Shown piece by piece: positions 1 to 10,930 of a DNA stretch of 40,949 bases. The notes under the pieces are model-generated. The model was given only the letters and a program-made list of their open reading frames with translations, had not been told where the DNA came from and ran no database searches. The position numbers were made by a program, and so were the translations under genes. Where the stretch lies: the NCBI GenBank assembly GCA_937128055.1, contig CAKZMC010000191.1:1-40949 (forward strand). The letters run 5' to 3'. The DNA is from an uncultured Actinomycetes bacterium. GTDB lineage: Bacteria; Actinomycetota; Geothermincolia; Geothermincolales; RBG-13-55-18. Each line of letters opens with the position of its first letter. Position 1 is the stretch's first letter.

Positions 1-1
1 A

Positions 2-112
2 CGCGCCTATAGGGCGAGCAATATCCTGTTGTTGCTGCCCACCGACATCCAGTTCAGGGGCGTCGAGATCTACGTGCCGCCGAACAGGCCCACCAGGCCA
101 CCGCCCTGGTAA
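2..112 (+). CDS. C-terminal fragment of an unidentified CDS, truncated by the window start (...RASNILLLLPTDIQFRGVEIYVPPNRPTRPPPW*)
   Basis: Open frame from base 2 to TAA at 110-112; no start in window. Confidence 0.35.
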   Translation, partial: RAYRASNILLLLPTDIQFRGVEIYVPPNRPTRPPPW

Positions 113-223
113 GGGGATTGCGAGGGCGCAAGTACCGCCCGGCCAGGCATCGTCCTCTTCGCCCTATCCTCAAGAAGCGGCGTCAAGCGCTGGAACGTGG
201 ACACATGATGGTATAATCTCCCT

Positions 224-2395
224 ATGGGCGGCGATATCTCCAGGGCGATAACCACGGCCTCCGGGCTTCTCAGTCCGGCCATCGGCTTCTACGTGTACCT
301 CAAGGGGCGGCGCCAGACAGTGAACACCCTTTTTCTCCTCATGACCCTGTTCCTGGCGATGTGGGCGGTGGGTGAGGTCATGACCTCGAGCGTATCCACC
401 CTGGAGGCCAAGATTTTCTGGACCAAATTTCAGGGCATAGGCGAACTGCCCCTGGTCCCCACCTACCTCGTCCTGGCCCTTTTCTTTCCGCGGACGAGGA
501 AGGCGGTAAAGGAAGCCCTTCCGGCCGCCACCACCATCACCGCCATCTATGCCCCCTTCTTAGTGGGGTTGGTCCTCCTCTACGCCAGCCGCCTGGTCTA
601 CTCGGATTACATGATAACGGGGGGCGTGTACGGCCTCGACGTGGAACGCACGCCCTTCTTCTGGATCCTGACCGCCCTGGGGTTCTGCTATGTGATCCTC
701 GGGTCTCTCCTCTTCGCGTGGGAGGGCAAACGGAGCGACACCGTGCCCACGCGCAGGGGCCTCTTCATCCTAGCGCTGGCTCCCTTCCCCATGCTCGCGG
801 CAAACCTGGTGCAGAACCTGAAGTGGAACGCCAAGGTGAGCACCCCACAGGCGAGCATCGTCTTCGTCATCATGCTCGCCTACGGGATATTGCGCTACGG
901 CCTTTTCCTCGACTACCGGCTTGCAGCCAAGAACACCATGGCGCACGCGGCGGCCATGGCCTTTAACCTGCCTGTCTGTTACCTGCTCTACGCCTTTTTT
1001 ACCTACGGGATAGGGCTGCAGGCGGGTTGGCTCTACTTTTCCCTTTTCCTTGTCTGCGCCGCGCCGCTGGTCATGGCTTATCCCGCTGAGGTAGCATGGG
1101 CGAAGAGGTTCATCTCGCATCACATCTACGGAAGCGAGGCCAGGGCCGAGGGGCTGCTGCAGGAGCTCGGCCTGTCCATCCGCACCGTGTGGAACCCTGG
1201 CGAACTGGCCCGTGATGTTGTCAGGGCGCTGAGGGAATCTCTGGGCCTCACCGTGAGCGCCTTGCTGGAACGGGAGAGGGAGGGCGGGCACTATCAATTG
1301 CTGGGGATGTCCTCCCACGAGGGACACAGCGCCGAAAGGTGCCGCGACGAGGTGCACAAAGGCATCGTTTTAAGGGAGTGGCGGGGATCCCTAACCATCG
1401 ATTCCCTAAACGGGAACTTTTCCAGTTATTGGAGGATAGGGAAATCCGTGGACCGGGGCCATTGCAGGATATCCTTCCTGGACCTGGGCATCGTGCGAGT
1501 GCACGAGGGAGCCGGCGTGGTGAGGGAATTCATATGGCGCCGCAGCCGCAAGGCGGAAACCATCGCAGTGCCCCTCGAGGTAGGCGGGGAGAGGGTCGGG
1601 ATGCTCGTGCTGGGCAGCAAGCTGGACCGCGTGCCTTACACCGTCGAGGAGCTGGACGGCATGGCGGCGCTCTCCGCCCAGGTAGCGGTCTCCCTGCGCA
1701 ACGCACAGCTGGTGAAGGAGGTGGAGGAGAAGAGCGAGCGCCTGAGACGCCTTGCCCGTGCCGTTTCCATCGCGCAGGAGGAGGAGAGGATACGCGTTTC
1801 CCGGGAGTTGCACGATGGCCTCGCCCCCTATTTCCTGGACATCATGTTCCAGCTGGACGATCTCGCTAAACGGATACAGAACCTTCCGGGGGCAGGGGAA
1901 TACCTGGAAGGAATAAGGCAAGAGGCGCGCGAAGGCATGCGGGACCTGCGTCGCCTCATCTCCGACCTGCGCCCTTCCTCGCTCGAGGTACTGGGGCTGG
2001 AGAGCTCCCTCTCCTCCTACCTGGAACGCTTCGGGGCGGAGAACGGCGTGCGGACCCGTTTTCACGCCCGGGGAGAGCTCGGCGGCCTTGACCCGCTCTC
2101 GGAGACCACCCTTTTCCGGGTGGCCCAGGAAGCGCTCTCCAACGTGGCGCGCCACGCGCGTGCCGGGGAAGTAAGGGTCTTCCTGCACGGGAGCGATGGC
2201 CATGCGGAGCTGACCGTGGAGGACGACGGCGTGGGATTCCGGTGGGAAAAAATGCTCGAGAGGATGCGCGCCGGAGAATGCCTGGGGATAAAGGGGATGA
2301 TGGAAAGGGCGGAGCTAAGCCAGGGAAAATTCCATGTCGAGACAGCGCCGGGCAAAGGAACCCGGCTGGTGTTCGACCTTCCGTTGCGTCGCTGA
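224..2395 (+). CDS. Membrane sensor histidine kinase: N-terminal multi-TM (HisKA_7TM-like), GAF-like region, HisKA_3 (EEERIRVSRELHDGLAPYF), HATPase (DDGVGF)
   Basis: 723-aa ORF; HisKA_3 H-box RELHD and G-box motifs; several hydrophobic segments in the N-terminal ~300 aa. Confidence 0.93.
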   Translation: MGGDISRAITTASGLLSPAIGFYVYLKGRRQTVNTLFLLMTLFLAMWAVGEVMTSSVSTLEAKIFWTKFQGIGELPLVPTYLVLALFFPRTRKAVKEALPAATTITAIYAPFLVGLVLLYASRLVYSDYMITGGVYGLDVERTPFFWILTALGFCYVILGSLLFAWEGKRSDTVPTRRGLFILALAPFPMLAANLVQNLKWNAKVSTPQASIVFVIMLAYGILRYGLFLDYRLAAKNTMAHAAAMAFNLPVCYLLYAFFTYGIGLQAGWLYFSLFLVCAAPLVMAYPAEVAWAKRFISHHIYGSEARAEGLLQELGLSIRTVWNPGELARDVVRALRESLGLTVSALLEREREGGHYQLLGMSSHEGHSAERCRDEVHKGIVLREWRGSLTIDSLNGNFSSYWRIGKSVDRGHCRISFLDLGIVRVHEGAGVVREFIWRRSRKAETIAVPLEVGGERVGMLVLGSKLDRVPYTVEELDGMAALSAQVAVSLRNAQLVKEVEEKSERLRRLARAVSIAQEEERIRVSRELHDGLAPYFLDIMFQLDDLAKRIQNLPGAGEYLEGIRQEAREGMRDLRRLISDLRPSSLEVLGLESSLSSYLERFGAENGVRTRFHARGELGGLDPLSETTLFRVAQEALSNVARHARAGEVRVFLHGSDGHAELTVEDDGVGFRWEKMLERMRAGECLGIKGMMERAELSQGKFHVETAPGKGTRLVFDLPLRR

Positions 2396-2408
2396 CAAGG
2401 AGGTCCGG

Positions 2409-3077
2409 TTGGAAGAGGCGATCCGCTTGGCCGTCGTGGATGACCAGGTGATCGTGCGCCTGGGGATTCGCCGCATGCTGGAAGGGCAGGATGGCATACA
2501 GCTGGTGGGGGAGGCGGGATGCGGGGAGGAGGCTTTGCGGATGGCGAGCGACGTAAGGCCCCAGGTGATGTTGGTTGACGTCAAGCTCCCCGACATCAGC
2601 GGCGTGGAGGTGGTGCGCAGGCTGAAGATCGACGATCGGACCTCCAACATCCAATGCGTCATGCTCACCGTCTACGACGACCTGGAGATAGCGGCCGAGG
2701 CGTTGCGTGCGGGTGCCATCGGCTACCTGTTGAAGGACTCCGGCCCGGAGCAGATCCTCGAGGCAGTTGCGTCCGCATCGCAGGGCGTGCCCCTGGTTTC
2801 CTCAAGCATAGCAGGGAAGCTGCTGAGCACCTTCTACCGCAGCGACAGGCTGCCCGGGAGCGTGGTGACGGAGGGGAAAAGCGAGATACCCTTGACCGAG
2901 AGGGAATACGAGGTGCTGAGGCTGGTGGCCAAGGGATACAGCAACAAGGCGGTGGCCCGCGAGCTCAATATCAGCCTGAGCACCGTCAAGACGCACCTGC
3001 GCGGCGTATTCCGCAAGCTGGAGGTCGAGGACCGCGCGCACCTGATCATCAAGGCCATCAAACAGGGGATCATCTGA
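2409..3077 (+). CDS. NarL/FixJ-family response regulator (REC + LuxR HTH)
   Basis: Receiver motif VVDDQVIVRLGIRRML, phospho-Asp in MLVDVKLPD, C-terminal LTEREYEVLRLVAKGYSNKAVARELNISLSTVKTHL; TTG start at 2409, 13 bp after the kinase stop. Confidence 0.93.
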   Translation: MEEAIRLAVVDDQVIVRLGIRRMLEGQDGIQLVGEAGCGEEALRMASDVRPQVMLVDVKLPDISGVEVVRRLKIDDRTSNIQCVMLTVYDDLEIAAEALRAGAIGYLLKDSGPEQILEAVASASQGVPLVSSSIAGKLLSTFYRSDRLPGSVVTEGKSEIPLTEREYEVLRLVAKGYSNKAVARELNISLSTVKTHLRGVFRKLEVEDRAHLIIKAIKQGII

Positions 3078-3224
3078 CCGGAAGGGCTTGCCGCGGCGGG
3101 GGTGCCCGGCACGAGCCGCTCCCCGCAGGACCTCCGGGAACGCCGAGGACCGCCAGGAGGCTCTCCCGCGACCGCGCCACGCAATACGCACGCAAAGGTC
3201 AATGCCGTGAAAGAATGGTGCGCA

Positions 3225-3406
3225 GGCTTAGGACATGGCGCCTAGGTTCAGAGACATGGTGTATAGGTTCAGAAACATGGTGCCCGGGTTCAGAAACATG
3301 GTGTCTAGGTTCAGAAACATGGTGCCCGGGTTCAGAACATGGTGTCTAGGTTCAGAAACATGGTGCCCGGGTTCAGAACATGGTGTCTAGGTTCAGAAAC
3401 ATGGTG
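3225..3406. repeat. Tandem array of ~20-21 bp units GGTTCAGAA(A)CATGGTG(TCTA/CCCG), 8 recognisable units plus a degenerate one
   Basis: Units begin at 3245, 3266, 3287, 3308, 3329, 3349, 3370 and 3390; degenerate unit at 3225-3244. Confidence 0.95.
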
Positions 3407-3555
3407 GACAAGCGCCGCACCCGGTGATATATTTTGCGGGATAATACAAAAAGGGCGGCGTGCGGCGCAGTTGCGTTCTTCTTCCGCGTGATGCGAGGCA
3501 TCGCGAGGCAAGTTAGGGACTGCGCGAGGATTTCCAGGGCAGTTTGGGAATATAT

Positions 3556-3802
3556 GGTAATCGATGGAGACGGCATGGAGAACCCTCCCTTAGCCGGCAT
3601 CGTAATACGGGAAATACGCGACTTCTTCACCTCCAACCCCTTCCTGCTGGTAAGCGAGAGAAGGCTGGCGACGCTGCTCTGCCGCCCGCCCCACCTGGTG
3701 CGCGAGGCGGTGAGGATCCTTGAGGGCGAGGGGCTGCTGGAGCGCAGGGACGAGGATACCCTGATAGGGTTGTGGGAGGCGGAGGAAAGGTCGCCTCGCT
3801 GA
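3556..3802 (+). CDS. Small winged-helix (GntR/MarR-like) DNA-binding protein
   Basis: MVIDGDGMENPPLAGIVIREIRDFFTSNPFLLVSERRLATLLCRPPHLVREAVRILEGEGLLERRDEDTLIGL reads as a wHTH; the longer ORF starts at 3434. Confidence 0.6.
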
Positions 3803-4363
3803 CGGTTAGGCTGCGAGGCGGCCGCATGCAATCCCACGCGACCTTTCCCCCACGGCACGCTTCGCTTGCGCGCATTGCGGGCGCGGCGACGCGCACCTCC
3901 GGCAGACCGGCGCCTTTCCAGGGAGCGGGTTTCGCGCGCGAGAGAGCGGACGGCCCGTGACGGGCACTCACCGCGGATTGCCCACCCCGGTGCTTCGGGA
4001 GCGAGGGAGCGCCGTAAACCCGTTCCATGGCGCAGGCGGTGTTCATGAACCGGAGCAATACGGCGGTGGCCTCCCGCATGCCCGTTGCCCATTGCAGGGG
4101 CATCCGCGGGGCGCCGCCTCGCGCTGCAAGCTTCACGGCTGGCATGGCCTCGCGGACGACATGCGGGATGCGATTTTACCTGAAAGGTGGAACAGCCGAT
4201 ACCATTGATTGCATCGCATGCGATACGGGCGCCGGCGTGAGCCGGCCGGCTTCCCGTGCCCGGTTATTTCTGTGTTGCGATTATATTATTGTTGATAGAT
4301 AATATTAATGTTTAAATATTAAGCTATTGAGAAAACTGGGTCAGCGCACGGAGGAGGCGGCGA

Positions 4364-6619
4364 ATGGCCTTGCGATCCCCGCTGGGGGAGATGCGACGGG
4401 GGAGACCGGCAACCATGGCCGGCAGGGGCGGCGGCATGCGGCGCAAGCCCGCCCTCGTCGCCTGCGTGGTGGTGGCCGTCGTGGTCCTCTGCCTCGGCCT
4501 GCAGGCCTTGCCGGGGAGGAGGACCGCCTCGGCGCGCGGCGGCAGCGTCACCTTCGTCGGCCACGGCTACGGGCACGGGGTGGGCCTTTGCATGGCGGGC
4601 GTCTATTACCGCGCCCTGCGGGGGGAGGAATACCACCAGATAATCCGCACATACTATACGGGCATCACCTTCTCCCGCGACAGCGACGACAGGATCATCC
4701 GGGTGCTCTGCCGCGATGGCGTGGTGCGCGAATACACCATGCGGGAATACCTCTACCGGCTGCAGGAGGAGCCCGATAGCTGGCCGCAGCAGGGCCTGCG
4801 GGTGCTCATGGTGGCGGCGAGGACCTACGTCCTCTCCTGTATCGCGCGGGGGAAGCACGCCAAGGATGGCTACAACATCTGCCCCTACGGGAGTTGCTGC
4901 CAGGCCTTCAACGAGGAGATCAACCCCGCGACGCGACCCAACACCGTGGCCGCGGTGAACGCCACCGCGGGAGAGATCATCACCTACAACGGCCAGCCCA
5001 TCACCGCCGCTTACAGCTCCTGTTGCGGGGGATACACGGCGGGCGTGGACGAAGCCTGGGGCGGGAACCCCGCCTCCTACCCCTACCTGCGGCCGGTCCC
5101 CGACGATGCCTGCGCCCCCGACCAGAACCACGACTGGAAGGTCACCGTGAGCTGGGCCGAACTCGAGGCCAGGCTAAATTCCCGCGCCGAGACGGCGGTG
5201 GGCGGGCTGTACGGTTTCGAGATCCTCTCGCGCTGGACCTCCGGTAGGGTGAAACAGGTCCGCGTGAACGGGAGTGGCGGGAGCAAGGTGGTTTCCGGCG
5301 TATTATTCGCCTCCGTGGTGGGACTGAAGACCCATTTCTTCTACGTCGCCTCCCAGAACTTCGACGAATACCTGTGCATCCAGAACCCGGGGGACGGGGA
5401 CGCGCTCTGCGAGATCACCTACATGTTGAAGGGAGGGGGCACGGTGCAGGGATCCTGCCTGGTACCTGCCCACAGCCGCCGCACCATCTTCGTCAACGAC
5501 GTGGTGCAGAACGAGGAGGTCTCCGTGAAGATCTCCAGCGACAGAGAGGTGGTTGCCGAGCGCGCCATGTACTTCAATTTCCTGGGCAGCGAGCGCAAGG
5601 GCGGCCACGCCTGCATGGGGGTGAAGGAGGCCCGTACGCACTGGTATTTCGCGGAGGGATACACCTCTGGCGCCTTCGATACCTTCTTCACGGTGCAGAA
5701 CCCCAACCCCGCCGAGGCGCGCCTCACGGCGTCCTTCCTGGGAAGGACGGGCGAGGTGGACGAGATCTACTACACCCTTCCTCCCAACTCCCGCATGACC
5801 ATCTGGATGGACCAGGAGCCGAGCCTGAGCGACGGGGAGTTCACCGCGGAGCTTGAGAGCAGCCTCCCGGTGGTGGCGGAGCGCGCCATGTACTTCGGCT
5901 ACGGGGACCGCGCGGGGGGATCGGCGGCGGAGGGGGCGCCCGAGCTGGCGAAGAAGTGGCTTTTCGCGGAGGGCTACACGGGGGGGCTTTTCGACTCCTG
6001 GCTGGTGCTTGCCAATCCACAGCAAACCGATTCGCCGGCCAAGCTGACCTTCATGCTCCCCAGCGGCGCCACGCGCGAGTTCAACATCGTGGTGCCGGCC
6101 CGCGGCCGCGCCACCGTGCACGTGGACGAGCTCCCGGGAATGGGGAACACGGAGTTCTCCGCTCAGGTTGACAGCGACCTACCGGTGGTGGCGGAGCGCG
6201 CCATGTACTTCTCCTACGGCGGGAAGCAAGGGGGACACGATGCCTCCGGCGTGCGATCCGCCTCGCGGAGGTGGTTCTTCGCCGAGGGCTACACCGCCGA
6301 GGGCTTCGACACCTGGATAGTCCTGATGAACCCCAACGGCCATGCCGTTGACGCCTGGCTGACCTTCATGCTGCCGGACGGCACCACGCGCTCGCTGGCG
6401 GTGAACGTCAAGGCGCGCAGCCGCTTCACCGTCGGCGTAGATCACCTGCCCGGCATGGGAAGCACGGAGTTCTCCACGCTGGTTGAGGCCTCGGGTCCCC
6501 TGGTGGCGGAGCGCGCCATGTACTTCATCTACCGCGGGAGGGACGGTGGGAGCTGCGCCCAGGGAACGGAATCACCTTCGCGGTTCTGGTACTTCGCAGA
6601 GGGTTACACCGGCAGCTGA
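4364..6619 (+). CDS. Secreted SpoIID/LytB-domain protein with C-terminal WYFAEGYT repeats
   Basis: GHGYGHGVGLCMAG; ARTYVLS...YGSCCQAFN...AVNATAGEIITYNGQPITAAYSSCCGGYT; N-terminal hydrophobic segment; repeats at 315-bp spacing. Confidence 0.85.
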   Translation: MALRSPLGEMRRGRPATMAGRGGGMRRKPALVACVVVAVVVLCLGLQALPGRRTASARGGSVTFVGHGYGHGVGLCMAGVYYRALRGEEYHQIIRTYYTGITFSRDSDDRIIRVLCRDGVVREYTMREYLYRLQEEPDSWPQQGLRVLMVAARTYVLSCIARGKHAKDGYNICPYGSCCQAFNEEINPATRPNTVAAVNATAGEIITYNGQPITAAYSSCCGGYTAGVDEAWGGNPASYPYLRPVPDDACAPDQNHDWKVTVSWAELEARLNSRAETAVGGLYGFEILSRWTSGRVKQVRVNGSGGSKVVSGVLFASVVGLKTHFFYVASQNFDEYLCIQNPGDGDALCEITYMLKGGGTVQGSCLVPAHSRRTIFVNDVVQNEEVSVKISSDREVVAERAMYFNFLGSERKGGHACMGVKEARTHWYFAEGYTSGAFDTFFTVQNPNPAEARLTASFLGRTGEVDEIYYTLPPNSRMTIWMDQEPSLSDGEFTAELESSLPVVAERAMYFGYGDRAGGSAAEGAPELAKKWLFAEGYTGGLFDSWLVLANPQQTDSPAKLTFMLPSGATREFNIVVPARGRATVHVDELPGMGNTEFSAQVDSDLPVVAERAMYFSYGGKQGGHDASGVRSASRRWFFAEGYTAEGFDTWIVLMNPNGHAVDAWLTFMLPDGTTRSLAVNVKARSRFTVGVDHLPGMGSTEFSTLVEASGPLVAERAMYFIYRGRDGGSCAQGTESPSRFWYFAEGYTGS
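5642..6610 (+). repeat. Intragenic repeat, exact 315-bp (105-aa) period, W(Y/F/L)FAEGYT...NP...VVAERAMYF
   Basis: TGG codons of the WxFAEGYT motif at 5642, 5957, 6272 and 6587: three intervals of exactly 315 bp; the last unit is truncated. Confidence 0.93.
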
Positions 6620-6781
6620 GCGGCGCTTTCGCGACCCCGGCATTCACGGATCTTGCCGGAAGACGCCCACGCCCGACACGGCCATGCTTGGCGCCGGATG
6701 GCTTTTCGAAAGGGACGCAGGGTCCCCTGCAGGAGAGGCGTAACACTTGCGGGTTGTGGGTTCGCGGGGAAATTCGTTTAA

Positions 6782-8203
<1,422 letters not shown>

Positions 8204-8226
8204 CATGGTAAAATGTACCATATAGC

Positions 8227-9345
8227 ATGATGTCCACGAAAACCGGCAGAGGGGAAGAGAGGATTCCCAGGCGGTTCCTTTTCATTGTCATCGCCATGAC
8301 GGCGTCCTGCGCCGTGCTGGTAGGTCTGGGCTATTACATAGCGAGCCTCTTTTCGGGGTTGATAATGATCCCGCGCACGCGGGTGGAGGACTTCTACGAG
8401 TGCGGTGAGCTTATTCTGCCACTCGACCAGGAAGTAATTACCATGCAGGTATCCGGCGGCGGGGATGTCCTCCTGGTGGTGATCGCCGGCGCCGCCCGGG
8501 GGAACAACCTGCTTGCGCTCTACGACCTGGAGGGGGGTGCCGCGCAGGGGCCGTTCTGGCAGCGGGAGATAAGCGGTTTCAGGGCGAGGTGGGTGGGGAC
8601 CGAGCGGAGGCTGGCATTCGAGGATGGGGGGGATATATGGCTGCTGGACCTCTCCGCCGGTGAGCCAGCTCCCGTGAATCTCACCTCCAGCGAGGGATTC
8701 GACGAGAACCCGCTTCCTTCCCCGCGTGGCGACTTCATCCTCTGGACCACTTCCCCTCCCGGCTCCGTCGCGACGGAGTTCTGGTGCATGCTCTCCAACG
8801 GCAGAGAGAAGGGATACCTGGCCCCCTGGCAGGAAATGGTGGCCTGGAGCCCGGCGGGGGATCGCGTGATGTCCGCCAGCCCTACCGTTTCCCAGGGCGC
8901 GGAGGGCGAGGCCGGCTACCTCCTGCAGGAGGCGAAGGTAGGGAGCAGCGGGTGGTACTATTACCTGCGCAGCGAGGAGGAGGTCCGCTGTCTGTGGTGG
9001 CCCGCGATCGACGAGCTTTTCTTCGTGGCCCCGCGCCGGCTCGGGGAGGAAGGGGAGATGCGCGCGGTGTGGTTCAAGGTGGAACCGTCGGGGCGCGTGC
9101 TGCGGGAGGCATCCACGGACGGCCTGGGCGCGGATGTTTCGTCTTACGTGTTCTATCCCGAGAGGGGCGGGAAGAGGATCGCCTATGCGGGCGAGAAGGG
9201 ACTGGAAATCCTGGACATGGGGCGGGAGGTGATAAGCCGCTACCCCGGGCTGGAAATCTCCCCCAAGATACTGGCCTGGAGGGAAGCGGCGGAGGCGTTG
9301 CTGTACCCCGGCCCGGGAGGGATCTACCAACTTCCCCTGCGCTGA
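8227..9345 (+). CDS. Membrane-anchored protein of unknown function, probable beta-propeller (TolB/WD-like) ectodomain
   Basis: N-terminal TM (FLFIVIAMTASCAVLVGLGYYIASLF); repeated short blocks such as GDILLVVIAG, RLAFEDGGDIWLLDL, DFILWTTSPPGS, RIAYAGEKGLEILDM. Confidence 0.55.
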   Translation: MMSTKTGRGEERIPRRFLFIVIAMTASCAVLVGLGYYIASLFSGLIMIPRTRVEDFYECGELILPLDQEVITMQVSGGGDVLLVVIAGAARGNNLLALYDLEGGAAQGPFWQREISGFRARWVGTERRLAFEDGGDIWLLDLSAGEPAPVNLTSSEGFDENPLPSPRGDFILWTTSPPGSVATEFWCMLSNGREKGYLAPWQEMVAWSPAGDRVMSASPTVSQGAEGEAGYLLQEAKVGSSGWYYYLRSEEEVRCLWWPAIDELFFVAPRRLGEEGEMRAVWFKVEPSGRVLREASTDGLGADVSSYVFYPERGGKRIAYAGEKGLEILDMGREVISRYPGLEISPKILAWREAAEALLYPGPGGIYQLPLR

Positions 9346-9390
9346 GGGGAGCCGGGGCCGTACCTTACGTTATACGTGTGAGGGGGAGAG

Positions 9391-10824
9391 ATGATGGACA
9401 TGGGCAAGAGCAAGATCGTCGCCACCCTGGGGCCTGCCTGCAGGGGGGTGGAGACGCTCTCGGACATGATCGAGGCGGGGATGGACATGGCGCGCATCAA
9501 CGCCTCCTACGCCGACGCGGAGGTCATCAGCGCCGAGGTGGAGGCGGTGCGCGAAGCCTCGCGCCGCGCGGGCAGGGAGGTGGGGATTATCCTGGACCTC
9601 ATGGGGCCGAAGCTCAGGGTGGGGGAGGTCGCCGGGGGAGAGGCGACGCTCGCGACGGGAAGCCGGCTCCGCCTCCGCGTGGGGTCCTTTGCCGGTGACG
9701 CCGGGAGCGTTAGCGTGGATCTACCGGAATTCCCTTCGCTGGTGGGCACGGGCGATACCGTTCTGCTGGACGACGGAGCCATCGTCCTGAGGGTGGAGGA
9801 GATCGGGGCCTCAGAGGTGGTCTGCCGCGTCGTGAGCGGGGGGGTGCTGCGTTCCCGCAAGGGGTTGAACCTTCCCGGCAAGACCCTGCCGCTTCCCTCC
9901 CTGACGGACAAGGACCTCGCGGATCTGCGGGTGGGAGTGCGTGCGGGCGTGGACTGGGTCGCGCTTTCCTTCGTGCGTTCGGGGGAGGACCTGGAGGCCC
10001 TGCGCGGGGTGCTGCGGGAAAACGGATGGCAGCTTCCCGTGATAGCCAAGGTGGAGAAGAGGGAAGCGGTGCAGGACCTGGACGCGGTGGTGAAGGCGGC
10101 GGACGCGGTGATGGTGGCCAGGGGGGACCTGGGGGTGGAGATGCCCCTGGAGGAGATACCCCTCCTGCAGAAGAGGATCATCGCGGCGGCGGCCAGGCAG
10201 GGCAAGCCGGTGATCACCGCCACCCAGATGCTGCAGAGCATGATGGAAAGCCCCGCGCCTACGCGGGCGGAGGTGACCGATGTGGCCAACGCGGTGCTGG
10301 ACGGGAGCGACGCCGTGATGCTCTCGGGCGAAACGGCGGTGGGCGGCTTCCCGGTGGCGGCGGTGGAGACCATGCGGCGCATCGCGCGCAGGGCGGAAAC
10401 CGCGCTCAATTACGCCGCCTGGCTGGATGAGCGCCGCCGCTGGATCGGGAAGGGAACGGTGGAGGCGATCTGCATGGCGGCGTGCGAGCTGGCGCTCCAG
10501 ACGGAGGCGAGCGCGATAGTCACCCCCACGGAATCCGGTTTCACCGCGCGGCAGGTGAGCCGCTTCCGGCCGCGCCAGCCCATTCTCGCCCCCACGCCCG
10601 ACCTCGCGGTAGCCCGGAGCCTCAACCTGTACTGGGGCGTACATCCGCGGCTGGTGGGGGTGCACGGTGGCGTGGAGGCGACCTTCCGCGCGGCCGAGGA
10701 GGTGGCGCGCGAGGCGGGGCTGTTCGAGCGGGGGCAGACGCTGGTGATCACCGCCGGCCTCAAGGCCCCGGGCCAGAAGGGAATACCCACCACCAACACC
10801 ATCCACTGCGTTACCGCCCCGTGA
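9391..10824 (+). CDS. pyk: Pyruvate kinase
   Basis: KSKIVATLGPACRGVETLSDMIEAGMDMARINASY, VARGDLGVEMPLEEIPLLQK, PVITATQMLQSMMESPAPTRAEVTDVANAVLDGSDAVMLSGETAVGGFP. Confidence 0.98.
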   Translation: MMDMGKSKIVATLGPACRGVETLSDMIEAGMDMARINASYADAEVISAEVEAVREASRRAGREVGIILDLMGPKLRVGEVAGGEATLATGSRLRLRVGSFAGDAGSVSVDLPEFPSLVGTGDTVLLDDGAIVLRVEEIGASEVVCRVVSGGVLRSRKGLNLPGKTLPLPSLTDKDLADLRVGVRAGVDWVALSFVRSGEDLEALRGVLRENGWQLPVIAKVEKREAVQDLDAVVKAADAVMVARGDLGVEMPLEEIPLLQKRIIAAAARQGKPVITATQMLQSMMESPAPTRAEVTDVANAVLDGSDAVMLSGETAVGGFPVAAVETMRRIARRAETALNYAAWLDERRRWIGKGTVEAICMAACELALQTEASAIVTPTESGFTARQVSRFRPRQPILAPTPDLAVARSLNLYWGVHPRLVGVHGGVEATFRAAEEVAREAGLFERGQTLVITAGLKAPGQKGIPTTNTIHCVTAP

Positions 10825-10867
10825 CCCCCATGTCCTAAGATTGGCCGTTGGGCTTGTAAATTAAAGT

Positions 10868-10873
10868 TATAAT
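10868..10873 (+). promoter_or_regulatory. Candidate -10 box (TATAAT) in the AT-rich spacer upstream of the ftsB/divIC-like gene
   Basis: Perfect TATAAT in an AT-rich island; no convincing -35. Confidence 0.35.
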
Positions 10874-10930
10874 ATGATATTAATGATAATAATAGTGACG
10901 AAATCCTATTATTGGTGAAAAAGTGAGGAT

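Noticed and set aside
2654-3349. + strand ORF ending in LGSETWC repeats
   Set aside because: Overlaps the response regulator in another frame; the peptide repeat is just a translation of the DNA repeat array.
3225-3406. CRISPR array
   Set aside because: Units are ~21 bp with 4-nt alternating 'spacers'; no unique ~30-nt spacers and no cas genes.
3800-4300. Short ORFs in the region between the wHTH and SpoIID genes
   Set aside because: Overlapping ORFs in several frames, no RBS or motif support; treated as non-coding.
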